A stretch of 64,000 nucleotides of DNA from Oscillatoriaceae cyanobacterium M7585_C2015_266. GTDB taxonomy: Bacteria > Cyanobacteriota > Cyanobacteriia > Cyanobacteriales > Oscillatoriaceae. The stretch spans positions 1 through 64,000 of the forward strand of contig DVEG01000009.1 in NCBI GenBank assembly GCA_015295835.1, in the 5' to 3' direction. Position numbers and translations under genes: made by a program. Shown one piece after another: positions 7,409-16,559 of this stretch. The notes under the pieces are model-generated. The model did not search any database. It was not told the DNA's origin and saw nothing but the letters and a program-made list of their open reading frames with translations. Every line of letters begins with the position of its first letter. The stretch's first letter is position 1.

Positions 7409-9298
7409 TTAAACCGCTGTCGAACGAATAGGAAATTCTACGATAAACTCACTTCCCCCGGAAATTGGGTTTTCAACCCAAATGTGCCCCTGATGCATCT
7501 GCACAACAATTTGATAGCAAATAGCCAGCCCTAACCCCGTGCCTTTGCCAATCGGTTTGGTGGTAAAAAAAGGATCGAAAATTTTTGCGCGAATCTGTTC
7601 AGGAATTCCCGGACCATTATCTTTCACTGCGATGCGGACATTCAATCCTTTTGCATTTTCAACCAGTTGTGTATTAATTTCTACGCGCTTGTCTGGCTGG
7701 AGAGAATCGAGCAAGGCATCAATGGCATTTTCTAGCAGGTGCATAAAAACCTGATTGATTTGGCTGGAGTAACATTCAACGGGAGGAAGGGTGCCGTAGT
7801 TTTTGACTATTTGGATTTTACTATTAAATTTATGCTGCAACAAAAGCAAGGTATTCTCGATTCCTTCATGCAAATCTACTTCTTTTCTTTCGGCTTCATC
7901 TAAACGAGAAAAATTTCGCAGGGAGAAAATAATTTTTCGGATGCGTTCAGCTCCTGCTTTCATGGAGGCTAGCAGCTGAGGTAAATCGGTTTCGATGAAA
8001 TGCAAATCTATCTCATGTTCAAAATCTCGAATTTCTGAAGGTATAGCAGGGAAGGCAAGTTTGTACAAATTGACAAGCTGTATTAGATTTTGAAGGTATT
8101 CGCTTACGTGGGGCAAGTTGCCGTAAATAAAACTAATGGGGTTGTTGATTTCGTGGGCAATTCCAGCAACGAGTTGCCCTAAGCTAGACATTTTCTCACT
8201 CTGTACGAGTTGCAGTTGTCTTTGCTGTAATTCGGTTAATGCTTGATTGAGTTCTTCTTTTTGTTGGGCAAGGAGGGTGAGTTGCTGTTGGGTTTGTTCA
8301 AATAATTGCATTTGCCTCCACCCTCCAAGAATGGCGATTACTAGCAGCCCACTTAAAATAACAGCAAGCGAGTTTAGTGCTTCTAGTTGGGATTCAAGAT
8401 TTTCGCGGGGAATGGCAAAAGCAATTGACCATTCAGCTTCTTTAAGAGGAGCATAAGCTATATAGTACCATTTGTCGTTTAGTTGTGTCAATTCAATTCC
8501 TTGCTGTTTGTTTACCATTCGACGAGCGAGCGCAGCTAAATTTGTTTCTTTAACTTCTAGTAAACTCGGAGCGGGTTTTTCTATAGTTCCTTTGAATTTC
8601 GGCTCGGGATGAACGATCGCTCTGCCTTGGGAATTGAGAGCAAAGGCGTAACTATTTGGTTCTTGTTTAAGGCTTTGAACAACTTGCTCGACGCGCTCGA
8701 TTTTAATCGCACCTCCCAACACGCCTATGCTCTGGGAAAGATTTTTAATAGGTGCGCTGACTAATACTTGCACGACTCCGGTAGTGCGACTGATGAGAGG
8801 ATCGGAAACGTAGAGTTCTCCGGCAAGGGATTTTTGAAACCAAAGGCGATCGAGAATGTTTTTTCCAGTAGCAAAATCTACTTTAGTGGTATAATATGAA
8901 CCGTCAGGGTAAGCTAATGTAAAGTGTTGGTATTCTCGCAAACGTTTGACTTCTGACTTTAGATAGGAGCCTGCTATTTCCCAATCCAATGTAGCAACTG
9001 TTGGCGTATTAGCAAGGGTTTCTACTTCTGCTTTGCGCTTTGCCAACCAGCGATCTATTTCGCTAATACCTTTTTGGACTTTTAATAAAGCTTTTTCTTT
9101 GAGCTGTTGCAGGATGAGCTCCCGCACTATTTGATAGCTGAGCAAGGCAACGGCTCCTATGGCAACCGTTGTCATTAATAGAAAAAAGAGGATAAAGAAA
9201 TGACCCGTTCGCCTCTGTGGGGGAATTTGCCTAGGTTTGAACATTGGTTGTAATCTTAGCATAACTTGGGCAATAAAAACAAGGCGCTCATCATACAT
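7409..9298 (-). CDS. Cache-domain sensor histidine kinase
   Basis: 629 residues. N-terminal transmembrane segment (about 30-55), an extracytoplasmic dCache-like sensor (about 60-300, with DGSYYTTK and [17 protein letters not shown]), a second transmembrane segment (about 312-330), a short coiled coil, then a HisKA-type region with the phospho-acceptor His in [13 protein letters not shown] and a HATPase domain (N box [22 protein letters not shown]). No HAMP domain is visible. The start is uncertain: Met codons at 9262 and 9244 are alternatives. It sits between the two RND efflux genes on the opposite strand; a link to efflux control is only positional. Confidence 0.85.
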   Translation of the reverse strand: MYDERLVFIAQVMLRLQPMFKPRQIPPQRRTGHFFILFFLLMTTVAIGAVALLSYQIVRELILQQLKEKALLKVQKGISEIDRWLAKRKAEVETLANTPTVATLDWEIAGSYLKSEVKRLREYQHFTLAYPDGSYYTTKVDFATGKNILDRLWFQKSLAGELYVSDPLISRTTGVVQVLVSAPIKNLSQSIGVLGGAIKIERVEQVVQSLKQEPNSYAFALNSQGRAIVHPEPKFKGTIEKPAPSLLEVKETNLAALARRMVNKQQGIELTQLNDKWYYIAYAPLKEAEWSIAFAIPRENLESQLEALNSLAVILSGLLVIAILGGWRQMQLFEQTQQQLTLLAQQKEELNQALTELQQRQLQLVQSEKMSSLGQLVAGIAHEINNPISFIYGNLPHVSEYLQNLIQLVNLYKLAFPAIPSEIRDFEHEIDLHFIETDLPQLLASMKAGAERIRKIIFSLRNFSRLDEAERKEVDLHEGIENTLLLLQHKFNSKIQIVKNYGTLPPVECYSSQINQVFMHLLENAIDALLDSLQPDKRVEINTQLVENAKGLNVRIAVKDNGPGIPEQIRAKIFDPFFTTKPIGKGTGLGLAICYQIVVQMHQGHIWVENPISGGSEFIVEFPIRSTAV

Positions 9299-9452
9299 TT
9301 TTGCCTATAATTTTTCCCATATTTCAGTAAAATAGCGTCAAGAAAATGTTAAATTTATTTATGGATTTTCAAGGTAGTTATAATTATGTAAAAATTACCC
9401 CAGTCATGTTTAAGATGCTGGGGCTGAAAGCAAAATTTTGATTTTAACTAGC

Positions 9453-10700
9453 TTAGTTGGAAACGATGGGGATAGCGATCGCAAATTCTGCCCCCTCTCC
9501 TGGTTCAGAAACACACGTTAATTTCCCGCCATGCTTTTCCTCGACAATTTGTTTACTCATAGACAATCCCAACCCAGCCGCTTTACCGAAAGATTTTGTA
9601 GTAAATAAAGGCTCAAATGCCCGTTCTTTCACCTCATCTGTCATTCCTGGACCATTATCTTTAATCCGAATTACGATCTCTGTTTCATCTTTACTCACTT
9701 CGCTGCGAATCCAAATAGTAGGGCTTGGAGGTTTAGCAGCTCCTTTTTCCACTTCCCGATTCCAGGTTACTGTTTCCAGTGCCTCAATTGCATTAGTAAT
9801 AATATTGATAAAAACCTGATTCATTTCTCCAGCGTAGCACTCCACATCTGGCACTTTCCCATATTCTTTGATAATTTGAATGGGAGGGCAGCCATGTTTC
9901 CCTTTCAGCCGCTGTTTCAAAATCAGCAACGTGCTATCGAGGCATTCGTTAAGATTAACTGTTCCTTTTTTAGTGTTATCCGACGAGCGGGCAAAAATCC
10001 GCAATTGATTACTAATCTGATTGATCCTTTCTGTTGCTGCTTTTATCGAGCCTATTATTTTCTCCAAGTCTTCTTTTAGGTATTCTAAGTCAATCTCTTC
10101 TGCGTGTTCCTCGATTTCATCTCCGGGCTCTGGAAATTTTTCCTGATATAGTTCCAAGTGTTCTAAAATATCTTTTATATATCCTTCAACGTGGTTAATA
10201 TTGCCGCCTATGCAGCCAACAGGATTGTTAATTTCGTGTGCTACTCCAGCCGCTACCTGAGCGATACTATCCATTTTTTCATCTTGAATTGTTTTAGCTA
10301 TTATTGGCTCTGTTTTTTTCAAAATTTCTTTTCTTTTTTTTCCTGCTTCTATACTATTTTTGATGACTTTTTCTAATTCTTCTTTATCTATTGGTTTGGT
10401 TAGGAAGTCGAAAGCTCCTTGGTTCATTGCCTTTCTAATATTAACTGTATCTCCGCTTTCCAAAACCGCAATAATTTGAATTTTGCGGTTAATTTCCTTG
10501 ATTTCTAGCCAGCTTTCGTCTAAAAATGGCTTGATATTTGTTATTACCATGTCATAATTATTTAATTTGATTTTTTCTATGGCTTCTTTGCTGTCATTAA
10601 CGAAAATAAGTTCCTCTTCTGCCAAGATATTTTGACTTAATTGTTGCAGCAGTTGTTCTAAGTGCTGGTCGTCATCTACAACTAAAATGCGGGCAGGCAT
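9453..10700 (-). CDS. Receiver-histidine kinase hybrid with degenerate receiver
   Basis: Start at 10700 is chosen because AGAGGG lies about 9 bases upstream and the receiver domain begins at once (MPARILVVDDD). Residues 1-120 are a REC domain that keeps the acidic pair (D9-D11) and Lys102 (LTKPID), but the phospho-acceptor is Asn55 (MVITNIKPF). Then follow a linker, the kinase core with AAGVAHEINNPVG, and a HATPase domain (NAIEAL, DNGPGM, GLGLSMSKQIVEEKHGG). It has no membrane segments, so it is a cytoplasmic kinase. The receiver probably works as a protein-interaction or non-phosphorylated switch domain. Confidence 0.85.
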   Translation of the reverse strand: MPARILVVDDDQHLEQLLQQLSQNILAEEELIFVNDSKEAIEKIKLNNYDMVITNIKPFLDESWLEIKEINRKIQIIAVLESGDTVNIRKAMNQGAFDFLTKPIDKEELEKVIKNSIEAGKKRKEILKKTEPIIAKTIQDEKMDSIAQVAAGVAHEINNPVGCIGGNINHVEGYIKDILEHLELYQEKFPEPGDEIEEHAEEIDLEYLKEDLEKIIGSIKAATERINQISNQLRIFARSSDNTKKGTVNLNECLDSTLLILKQRLKGKHGCPPIQIIKEYGKVPDVECYAGEMNQVFINIITNAIEALETVTWNREVEKGAAKPPSPTIWIRSEVSKDETEIVIRIKDNGPGMTDEVKERAFEPLFTTKSFGKAAGLGLSMSKQIVEEKHGGKLTCVSEPGEGAEFAIAIPIVSN

Positions 10701-11064
10701 TTTGACTATCCCTCTATAGTACACTGGTTTATTATAATAAAATATTGCTGATGTTTATTAAAATTTACAAAATTTTTACAAATAAAATTTTTCTAATGAA
10801 GCATTAGAGGGAGTTGAGATTGAGGGGAAAGGGGATTGAGAGACGTGTAGGGGGGGTCAGAAATATTACTGAATAGTTTGATTAGTTTTGTATGGGGGAG
10901 AGAGGGGGGTGACAAAAGAAAAGCAAAACAAGCAACTTTATAAGTGAGAAAATCGAAGTGGGTTGCCTTGTATGAGAAGAAAACATTAACATTGACTTAA
11001 TATTTTCTAAAAGCAGAGGGAGAATTTTCTCCTGCGGCTATAAAGAAGTCAAGAAACAAACGTC
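10701..11064. other. Intergenic region upstream of the RND pump
   Basis: A divergent promoter region, AT-rich near the kinase and purine-rich (runs of G with AGAGAG) in the middle. No gene-like frame was found. The only structured site I see is the inverted repeat at 11019-11032, listed separately. Confidence 0.5.
11019..11032. promoter_or_regulatory. Inverted repeat upstream of RND pump, possible operator
   Basis: GGAGAATTTTCTCC is a 6-2-6 perfect inverted repeat 33 bases before the pump ATG. It could be a repressor site in the 5' untranslated region or chance in a purine-rich tract. No regulator gene is adjacent. Confidence 0.3.
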
Positions 11065-14000
11065 ATGCAAAATCAGCAGCAGACTGGCTTTAGCCTAAGC
11101 GCGATCGCTATCCGCCGACATATAGCCACCCTCATGTTGACGCTAGCGACGATAGTAGTGGGAGTATTTTACCTAACACAGCTGCAAGTCGATTTACTAC
11201 CATCAATAACCTATCCCCGAATTGGCGTAAGGATAGGTGCTCCGGGCGTTTCCCCAGAAGTAGCAGTCGAGGAAATAACCAAACCCTTAGAAAAGGCGTT
11301 TTCAGCTACAGAGGGAGTCGTGCAGATTTATTCTCAAACGCGGGAAGGGCAAGTAAGTTTAGATTTATTCTTTCAACCGGGGGGCGACATTGAACAAGCC
11401 CTCAACGATGCCACTGCTGCTTTCAACCGCGCCCAGTCTAGACTGCCAAAAATTATTGAACAGCCGCGTGTGTTCAAATTTGATCCCTCGCAACTGCCAG
11501 TATACGAATTCGCCCTCACATCCAAGAACCTGCGGGATGTAGATTTACGGGTTTTTGCAGATGAAGAATTAGCGCGGGAATTGAGCGTAGTACCGGGGGT
11601 GGCGGGAGTAGACGTAGCAGGGGGGGTAAAGGAAGAAATACGAATAAACGTCGATCTCAAACGCTTGCAAGCGCTGGGAGTAGGGTTAAAAGACGTGCTT
11701 GCAGTGCTGCGCGCTCGCAACCAAGATATTTCCGGAGGGCGAATTCAAGGAGAAAATACCGAGCCGCTGACGCGTACAGTTGGCAAATTTAGAAATACCT
11801 GGGAAATAGAAAATCTCTCCTTGCCAATAAACAGCGGCAAATCAATAGAACCTTTGCGCGTCTACCTGCGGGATTTTGCCGAAGTCATTGACGGCACAGA
11901 GGAACAGCGAATTTTTGTTTCTCTCAACGGCGAACCGGCAGTGAAAGTCAGTATCCAGAAGCAGCCAGACGCCAATACCCTTGCGGTAGTGGATGGCGTC
12001 AAAAAACGTCTGCAGGAACTCAAACAATCCGGCTTGATTCCAGAAGACATAACCCTGATTCCCACCCTAGACGATTCCCGCTTTATCCGCAATTCAATTA
12101 ACAACGTCACAAGCGCTGGGGTACTGGGCACGCTGCTAGCTGCCGCAGCAGTACTGCTATTCCTCGGTTCACTGCGCCAAACTTTAATCATCATCATTTC
12201 TATTCCCCTTGCCACCCTTGCCGCGATCATTTTGATGGGAGTTTTTGGCTTATCCATCAACGTTTTCAGTTTGGGTGGTTTAGCTCTGGGGGTGGGTATT
12301 GTCGTGGACAACTCAATCGTCATGCTAGAAACCATCGCCGAAAGCGTGGGCATGACTGCGGGCAAAGATACGCGCTCGCCCTTGCAAATCAAAGAAGTAA
12401 TGCAACAAGCTATAAAAAGCGCCGGCAATGTAGAATCTGCCCTAATTGCCTCTACCAGTACCAACCTAGTCTCCGTCTTACCATTTTTGCTGATTGGCGG
12501 TTTTTTCGCCCTCCTATTCAACGAACTCATTCTCACCATCAGCTTTGCCGTTGCCGCCTCCATTCTAGTTGCAGTAACTGTCGTACCCGCTAGCGCCTCA
12601 CGCCTACTAGCGATTCCCTGGTCGAGTGGCTTAAGTCAATTTGGCCCGCTGTGGCTGTTTAATCGTACCTTTGAGATGACGAGACGGGGCTATGCCGCCC
12701 TCTTATCTTGGGTGTTACGAGTGCGGTTACTCGTCGTCGCCCTGGCATTTGTCATTCTCGGCGGTAGTAGTTTTCAGTTAGCTAGTCAAATTCCGCAAGA
12801 AATTCTGCCCCGCATTAATACCGGACAAGCTAGTCTCATTGCCCAATTTCCCGCCGGCACGCCCTTATCCACCAACCTGCGGGTGATGGAAATTGTCGAT
12901 GAAATTCTCCGTCAGCAACCGGAAACTGAATATGTTTTTACTACTACCGGGGGGTTTTTATTCGGCAGCAATGTCACCCCTAATCCTCTGCGCTCCTCTA
13001 GTACGATTACTTTAAAACCGGGCAGTGATATTGATACTTTTATCGAACGGGTAACGAAAGAGTTTGAAAAGCTCAACTTAGCAGGGATTCGGTTACGGTT
13101 GAATCCAGCTCAGGTGCGGGGGATTATTCTGACAAATTCTCCGGTGCGAGGAGCTGATATCGATATTATCCTCCAGGGAGAAGACGCGGAGCAATTGCGC
13201 AGAGGCGGTAGAATGGTGCTGCAAGCTCTCGATGAACAAGTAAAGTCGGTTCGCTTTCGTCCCGATGCGGAAGAACGACAGCCAGAGATACAAATTCGTC
13301 CTGATTGGGAACGTCTGGCTGGCTTGGGATTGACTTTGGCGGATATCGGTGAGACTATACAAACGGCGATCGAGGGTTCTGTGCCTACTCGTTTGCAGCG
13401 AGGCGATCGCTTGGTAGATGTGCGAGTACAATTAAATAGCGAATCTGTGCAGCGCGCCTCTCAGTTAGCCCAATTACCGCTTTTTGTCAGAAATAATTTC
13501 CCTATTCGTCTAGGGGATGTAGCAACAATTGAAGAAGGGCAAGCCCCTGGAGAAATTCAGCGCATCAATCAGCGAAATGTTTTTATTATTGCAGGCAATT
13601 TGAATAAAGGAGCCCGTCTCAGTGCGGCTCTGGCAGAAGTTGATAAAGTTATTGCCAATCTGGAATTACCTGAAGGCGTCACTATCATGCCTAGCTCGTC
13701 TCGCCAAACTAATCAACAGCTGCAAAATTCTCTGAAAGTTTTAGGAAGTTTAGCAGCTTTTCTGGTGTTCGTTGTTATGGCGGTGCAGTATAATTCTCTC
13801 ATCGACCCTCTGGTAATTATGTTTACTGTTCCTCTGGCGCTTTCTGGGGGAATTTTTGGATTGTACGTCACCCAAACTGCGTTCAGTGCAACTGTGTTGG
13901 TGGGGGCTGTGTTGTTGGTGGGTATTGTTGTTAACAACGCAATTATTATGGTAGAATTTGCTAACCAAATTCGCGAACAAGAAGGCTGCTCTTGTAAAGC

Positions 14001-14313
14001 AGCGATTCTGAAAGCAGCTCCTTCTCGTTTGCGTCCAGTGATGATGACAACTATTACTACGGTTTTGGGAATGTTGCCTCTGGCTCTGGGAGTGGGAGAA
14101 GGTGCCGAATTCCTGCAACCCCTGGGAGTGGTGGTATTTTCTGGGCTATCAATGGCAACTTTTCTGACGCTGTTTATTATCCCCTGTTTGTATGTTATCC
14201 TCCATAGTTTCAGTTTTCCCCAGCAAAAACGGTTTAAATTTCGCCAAAGCGTTGTAGAAAAGAAAGATACGGAAGTTAAAGTTTTGCCAGCAGTGAAAAA
14301 TAAAACTAAGTAG
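11065..14313 (+). CDS. RND multidrug/hydrophobe efflux permease (AcrB/HAE1 family)
   Basis: 1082 residues, the normal size of a proton-driven RND permease. It has an N-terminal transmembrane helix after SAIAIRRHIATLML, a large porter domain, and the helix bundle with GGLALGVGIVVDNSIVMLE, including the paired-Asp-type TM4 region (GIVVDN). A second porter half follows (NQRNVFIIAGNL) and then the C-terminal bundle (LVGIVVNNAIIMVEF, RLRPVMMTTITTVLGMLPL). Expected role: inner-membrane pump exporting toxic compounds with the adaptor at 6096. No outer-membrane TolC-like gene is in the window. A bidirectional hairpin follows the stop. Confidence 0.93.
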   Translation: MQNQQQTGFSLSAIAIRRHIATLMLTLATIVVGVFYLTQLQVDLLPSITYPRIGVRIGAPGVSPEVAVEEITKPLEKAFSATEGVVQIYSQTREGQVSLDLFFQPGGDIEQALNDATAAFNRAQSRLPKIIEQPRVFKFDPSQLPVYEFALTSKNLRDVDLRVFADEELARELSVVPGVAGVDVAGGVKEEIRINVDLKRLQALGVGLKDVLAVLRARNQDISGGRIQGENTEPLTRTVGKFRNTWEIENLSLPINSGKSIEPLRVYLRDFAEVIDGTEEQRIFVSLNGEPAVKVSIQKQPDANTLAVVDGVKKRLQELKQSGLIPEDITLIPTLDDSRFIRNSINNVTSAGVLGTLLAAAAVLLFLGSLRQTLIIIISIPLATLAAIILMGVFGLSINVFSLGGLALGVGIVVDNSIVMLETIAESVGMTAGKDTRSPLQIKEVMQQAIKSAGNVESALIASTSTNLVSVLPFLLIGGFFALLFNELILTISFAVAASILVAVTVVPASASRLLAIPWSSGLSQFGPLWLFNRTFEMTRRGYAALLSWVLRVRLLVVALAFVILGGSSFQLASQIPQEILPRINTGQASLIAQFPAGTPLSTNLRVMEIVDEILRQQPETEYVFTTTGGFLFGSNVTPNPLRSSSTITLKPGSDIDTFIERVTKEFEKLNLAGIRLRLNPAQVRGIILTNSPVRGADIDIILQGEDAEQLRRGGRMVLQALDEQVKSVRFRPDAEERQPEIQIRPDWERLAGLGLTLADIGETIQTAIEGSVPTRLQRGDRLVDVRVQLNSESVQRASQLAQLPLFVRNNFPIRLGDVATIEEGQAPGEIQRINQRNVFIIAGNLNKGARLSAALAEVDKVIANLELPEGVTIMPSSSRQTNQQLQNSLKVLGSLAAFLVFVVMAVQYNSLIDPLVIMFTVPLALSGGIFGLYVTQTAFSATVLVGAVLLVGIVVNNAIIMVEFANQIREQEGCSCKAAILKAAPSRLRPVMMTTITTVLGMLPLALGVGEGAEFLQPLGVVVFSGLSMATFLTLFIIPCLYVILHSFSFPQQKRFKFRQSVVEKKDTEVKVLPAVKNKTK

Positions 14314-14369
14314 TTTTGTTTCTGTAGTTTTGTTTCTGGAGGGTAATTTAAGAAATTTAAGATGATTTT

Positions 14370-14410
14370 CCGGGTGCATCAGTGCTTAAATACGCTTAAG
14401 ATGCTCCCGG
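14370..14410. terminator. Bidirectional terminator-like hairpin
   Basis: CCGGGTGCATC (14370-14380) and GATGCTCCCGG (14400-14410) pair at 10 of 11 positions around a 19-base loop, between two convergent genes. A T-run is weak on both sides, so this may be a Rho-independent terminator of modest strength or an RNA 3'-end stabiliser. Confidence 0.5.
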
Positions 14411-14418
14411 ATATAATA

Positions 14419-14811
14419 TTATCGACTCTTGGTAATCGGCTGTCTGGTTACTGGAGGGGCTGCTCCGTAATTGACGCGACAACCAATGTTAAAAATACTC
14501 GCCCCGCACTCTAGGGGAATTACTTGCTCGTTGAGAATGGCGCTGCAACTTACATATTTGTCGTCATTGGTGTCTTTTATCATGCACTCTATGGGTTGCG
14601 CATGCGAGCGCTTAGCCCAAGCTTTCATACCCTGAACCGCAATAATGTGCTGCCAAAAAAACATTAGCAAACCAATGCCCACCAGCACCGAAATGGCAAT
14701 TGTAATTGCAATTGCTACTTTCAACTGCCAGCTTTTTAAAAACGCTATTAGGCTATCTAGCCATGAAGTAGTATTCGTCAATTCATTTGCAGTTTTTTGA
14801 TTTTCAGTCAT
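14419..14811 (-). CDS. Hypothetical single-pass membrane protein
   Basis: 130 residues from the ATG at 14811, chosen because GGGAG precedes it by about 8 bases; an in-frame upstream ATG at 14877 has no such signal. One transmembrane segment (VAIAITIAISVLVGIGLLMFF) follows a short hydrophilic N-terminus. The C-terminal domain contains four cysteines (IECMIK, VSCSAI, LECGAS, IGCRVN) that may form disulfides outside the cytoplasm. No family recognised. Confidence 0.65.
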   Translation of the reverse strand: MTENQKTANELTNTTSWLDSLIAFLKSWQLKVAIAITIAISVLVGIGLLMFFWQHIIAVQGMKAWAKRSHAQPIECMIKDTNDDKYVSCSAILNEQVIPLECGASIFNIGCRVNYGAAPPVTRQPITKSR

Positions 14812-15004
14812 GGTATGGCTCCCAAAATAGGTCTTTACTATTATTAGTCTAGCGGAAACAGCTAGTCGCCCTCCCACCCACTGCGAGCGCCATCTCTCCC
14901 TACCTGCAATCTTACGAAATTGCTCCCTTTGCTGCCAGCGGCTAACCGAACTTTAAAATAGTATTTTCACTACCTGTATCGCTTGTTTTTTTCAGGTTAA
15001 TTAA

Positions 15005-15460
15005 TTACTCAAAATTCTGCCACCGCCGCAAAATTTCAAAAGGATTAAACCCTCTGTATCGAAGATAATTATACAGTTTATTTTTGGTTTTTTGGTCTAT
15101 TTTATTAAAATTATCTATCTTGTATTTTCTCATTACTTTAGCTTTCAGAACGTCTAGATATCCAGTTTCGCATTCCGATTCTGGCGTGTATTCTGCCCAT
15201 ACTTGTTCAAAGATATCGGCAGAAATACCTTTCTCAAAACATTTGCGCTTGATTACAGATTTTCCGTATTTTTTCTGACAAGAAAGTATGATATTCTCGA
15301 CTAAGCGCCTGTCAGATTGGTAGCCTTGCTCCTGAAGATAGGTGAGCGCTTCCTGTATCTCTTCAGGCTCGAACCCCTTCTCTTCCCCTTTTTTACAAAG
15401 TTCGCTGACGCTGTAATCACGGCGGGCTAATAAATTCATAAAATAAGATTGGCAACTCAT
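15005..15460 (-). CDS. recX: RecX-like regulatory protein
   Basis: Three-helix repeats typical of RecX: an N-terminal MSCQSYFMNLLARRDYSVSEL block (compare the usual YxLLARRxYSxxEL), then EKGFEPEEIQEALTYLQEQGYQSDRRLVEN, KYGKSVIKRKCFEKGIS, and a C-terminal YNYLRYRGFNPFEI repeat. RecX binds and modulates RecA filaments in DNA repair. The start at 15460 gives the usual RecX N-terminus; an upstream Met at 15484 is possible. It stands alone here, not next to recA. Confidence 0.75.
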   Translation of the reverse strand: MSCQSYFMNLLARRDYSVSELCKKGEEKGFEPEEIQEALTYLQEQGYQSDRRLVENIILSCQKKYGKSVIKRKCFEKGISADIFEQVWAEYTPESECETGYLDVLKAKVMRKYKIDNFNKIDQKTKNKLYNYLRYRGFNPFEILRRWQNFE

Positions 15461-15613
15461 AAACGCCACTTTTTTTAAAAACAATATTCTATATTTTAAA
15501 GTATTTAAGTTGAGTCGTCAAACCCTTTTCTAAGGCATTAAATATGCTATGATAGCAAGTAAAAATAAGATATTACTGACTGTGGGGCAAGGCTAAAAGC
15601 AGTGGCGAGCGCG

Positions 15614-16513
15614 ATGAATAACCTCTTAACACTTTTTAACAAAGAACGGCATCTCCTAGAGATGGAAATCGACAAGGCAACCAACCTTGAGCAAGTCGTA
15701 AAATTGATTCACGAACGCATCGACGCGATTGAGCGAGCTTACATTGGCGAACTAAATATCTCTCAGGTGCGTCTAGCATCTTTTTTTCTAGAAACCCTGC
15801 GGCAGTCTATCGCCGCACTCGCAGCAGCAAACACAATTCAAGCCCAGACAAAAGCGACAGTGACTGAAAAAAGAAAAAATTTTTCCAGTCTTTCAATTAC
15901 CCGACTGATACAGGCACTCATCTGCACCCTTATAATAGGAGAATTATTCTCACTTACAGAGCAAGCACCAGGGGCTTGGATGCTCATTTTGTTGACAGCG
16001 GTATTGGTGGGATTAGAAGTGTCACCGCAAGTCAACAAATCCGATAGAGAAAAAAATGAAAACTCTACGCAGCTAGAAGAACTAACGCAACCTGCAATCC
16101 GAGTAAATAGTAAAGTGCTTCTGGATAATTTAGCAGATGCTTTAAACACCATTGAGCAAGCAGTTACCCGCGCCAAAGAAACAAATAAATCTCTCAATTC
16201 TAAGGGCATGGAAGATGTGCCGGAACTATTAAATATCATTCAAAGGTTAATAGGTGCGTCTTTTCTCGCTCGCCCTCAAATGGCGCTGGAATTGGCAAAT
16301 CTGTTACCACAAGTTTTAATGGAGCAAGGAATTCGCGCTCAGATATATCGCCCAGGCGACGCCGATAGCCAGCGCGAATATTTCGATTTCGAGCCAAGTA
16401 TTGATCGCTCATCGCAAGAATATGTTACCATCACTCCTGCTTTGTTGAAAGGCGATCGCTTACTATTAAAAGGTCGAGTCATCGAGCCAGCTTACTCCGA
16501 AGCCAGAGAATAA
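15614..16513 (+). CDS. Membrane protein paired with Hsp70-like ATPase
   Basis: About 300 residues (ATG at 15614; an in-frame GTG at 15602 is also possible). It has an N-terminal helical region, a hydrophobic stretch of one or two transmembrane helices at about 100-140, a hydrophilic linker, and a C-terminal domain (QMALELANLLPQVLMEQG...RPGD...LLKGRVIEP). The C-terminal part faintly recalls GrpE-like exchange factors, but I cannot establish that. It ends 46 bases before the Hsp70-like gene on the same strand, so the two are likely co-transcribed and may work together. Confidence 0.6.
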   Translation: MNNLLTLFNKERHLLEMEIDKATNLEQVVKLIHERIDAIERAYIGELNISQVRLASFFLETLRQSIAALAAANTIQAQTKATVTEKRKNFSSLSITRLIQALICTLIIGELFSLTEQAPGAWMLILLTAVLVGLEVSPQVNKSDREKNENSTQLEELTQPAIRVNSKVLLDNLADALNTIEQAVTRAKETNKSLNSKGMEDVPELLNIIQRLIGASFLARPQMALELANLLPQVLMEQGIRAQIYRPGDADSQREYFDFEPSIDRSSQEYVTITPALLKGDRLLLKGRVIEPAYSEARE

Positions 16514-16559
16514 AGCAGAGAGTTTTTCCTTATAGTAAAAACTAGGAGAAAATAAAACT

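Noticed and set aside
11862-12563. 233-codon minus-strand ORF inside the RND pump
   Set aside because: Antisense shadow of a long GC-richer coding region; the plus-strand protein is unambiguous.
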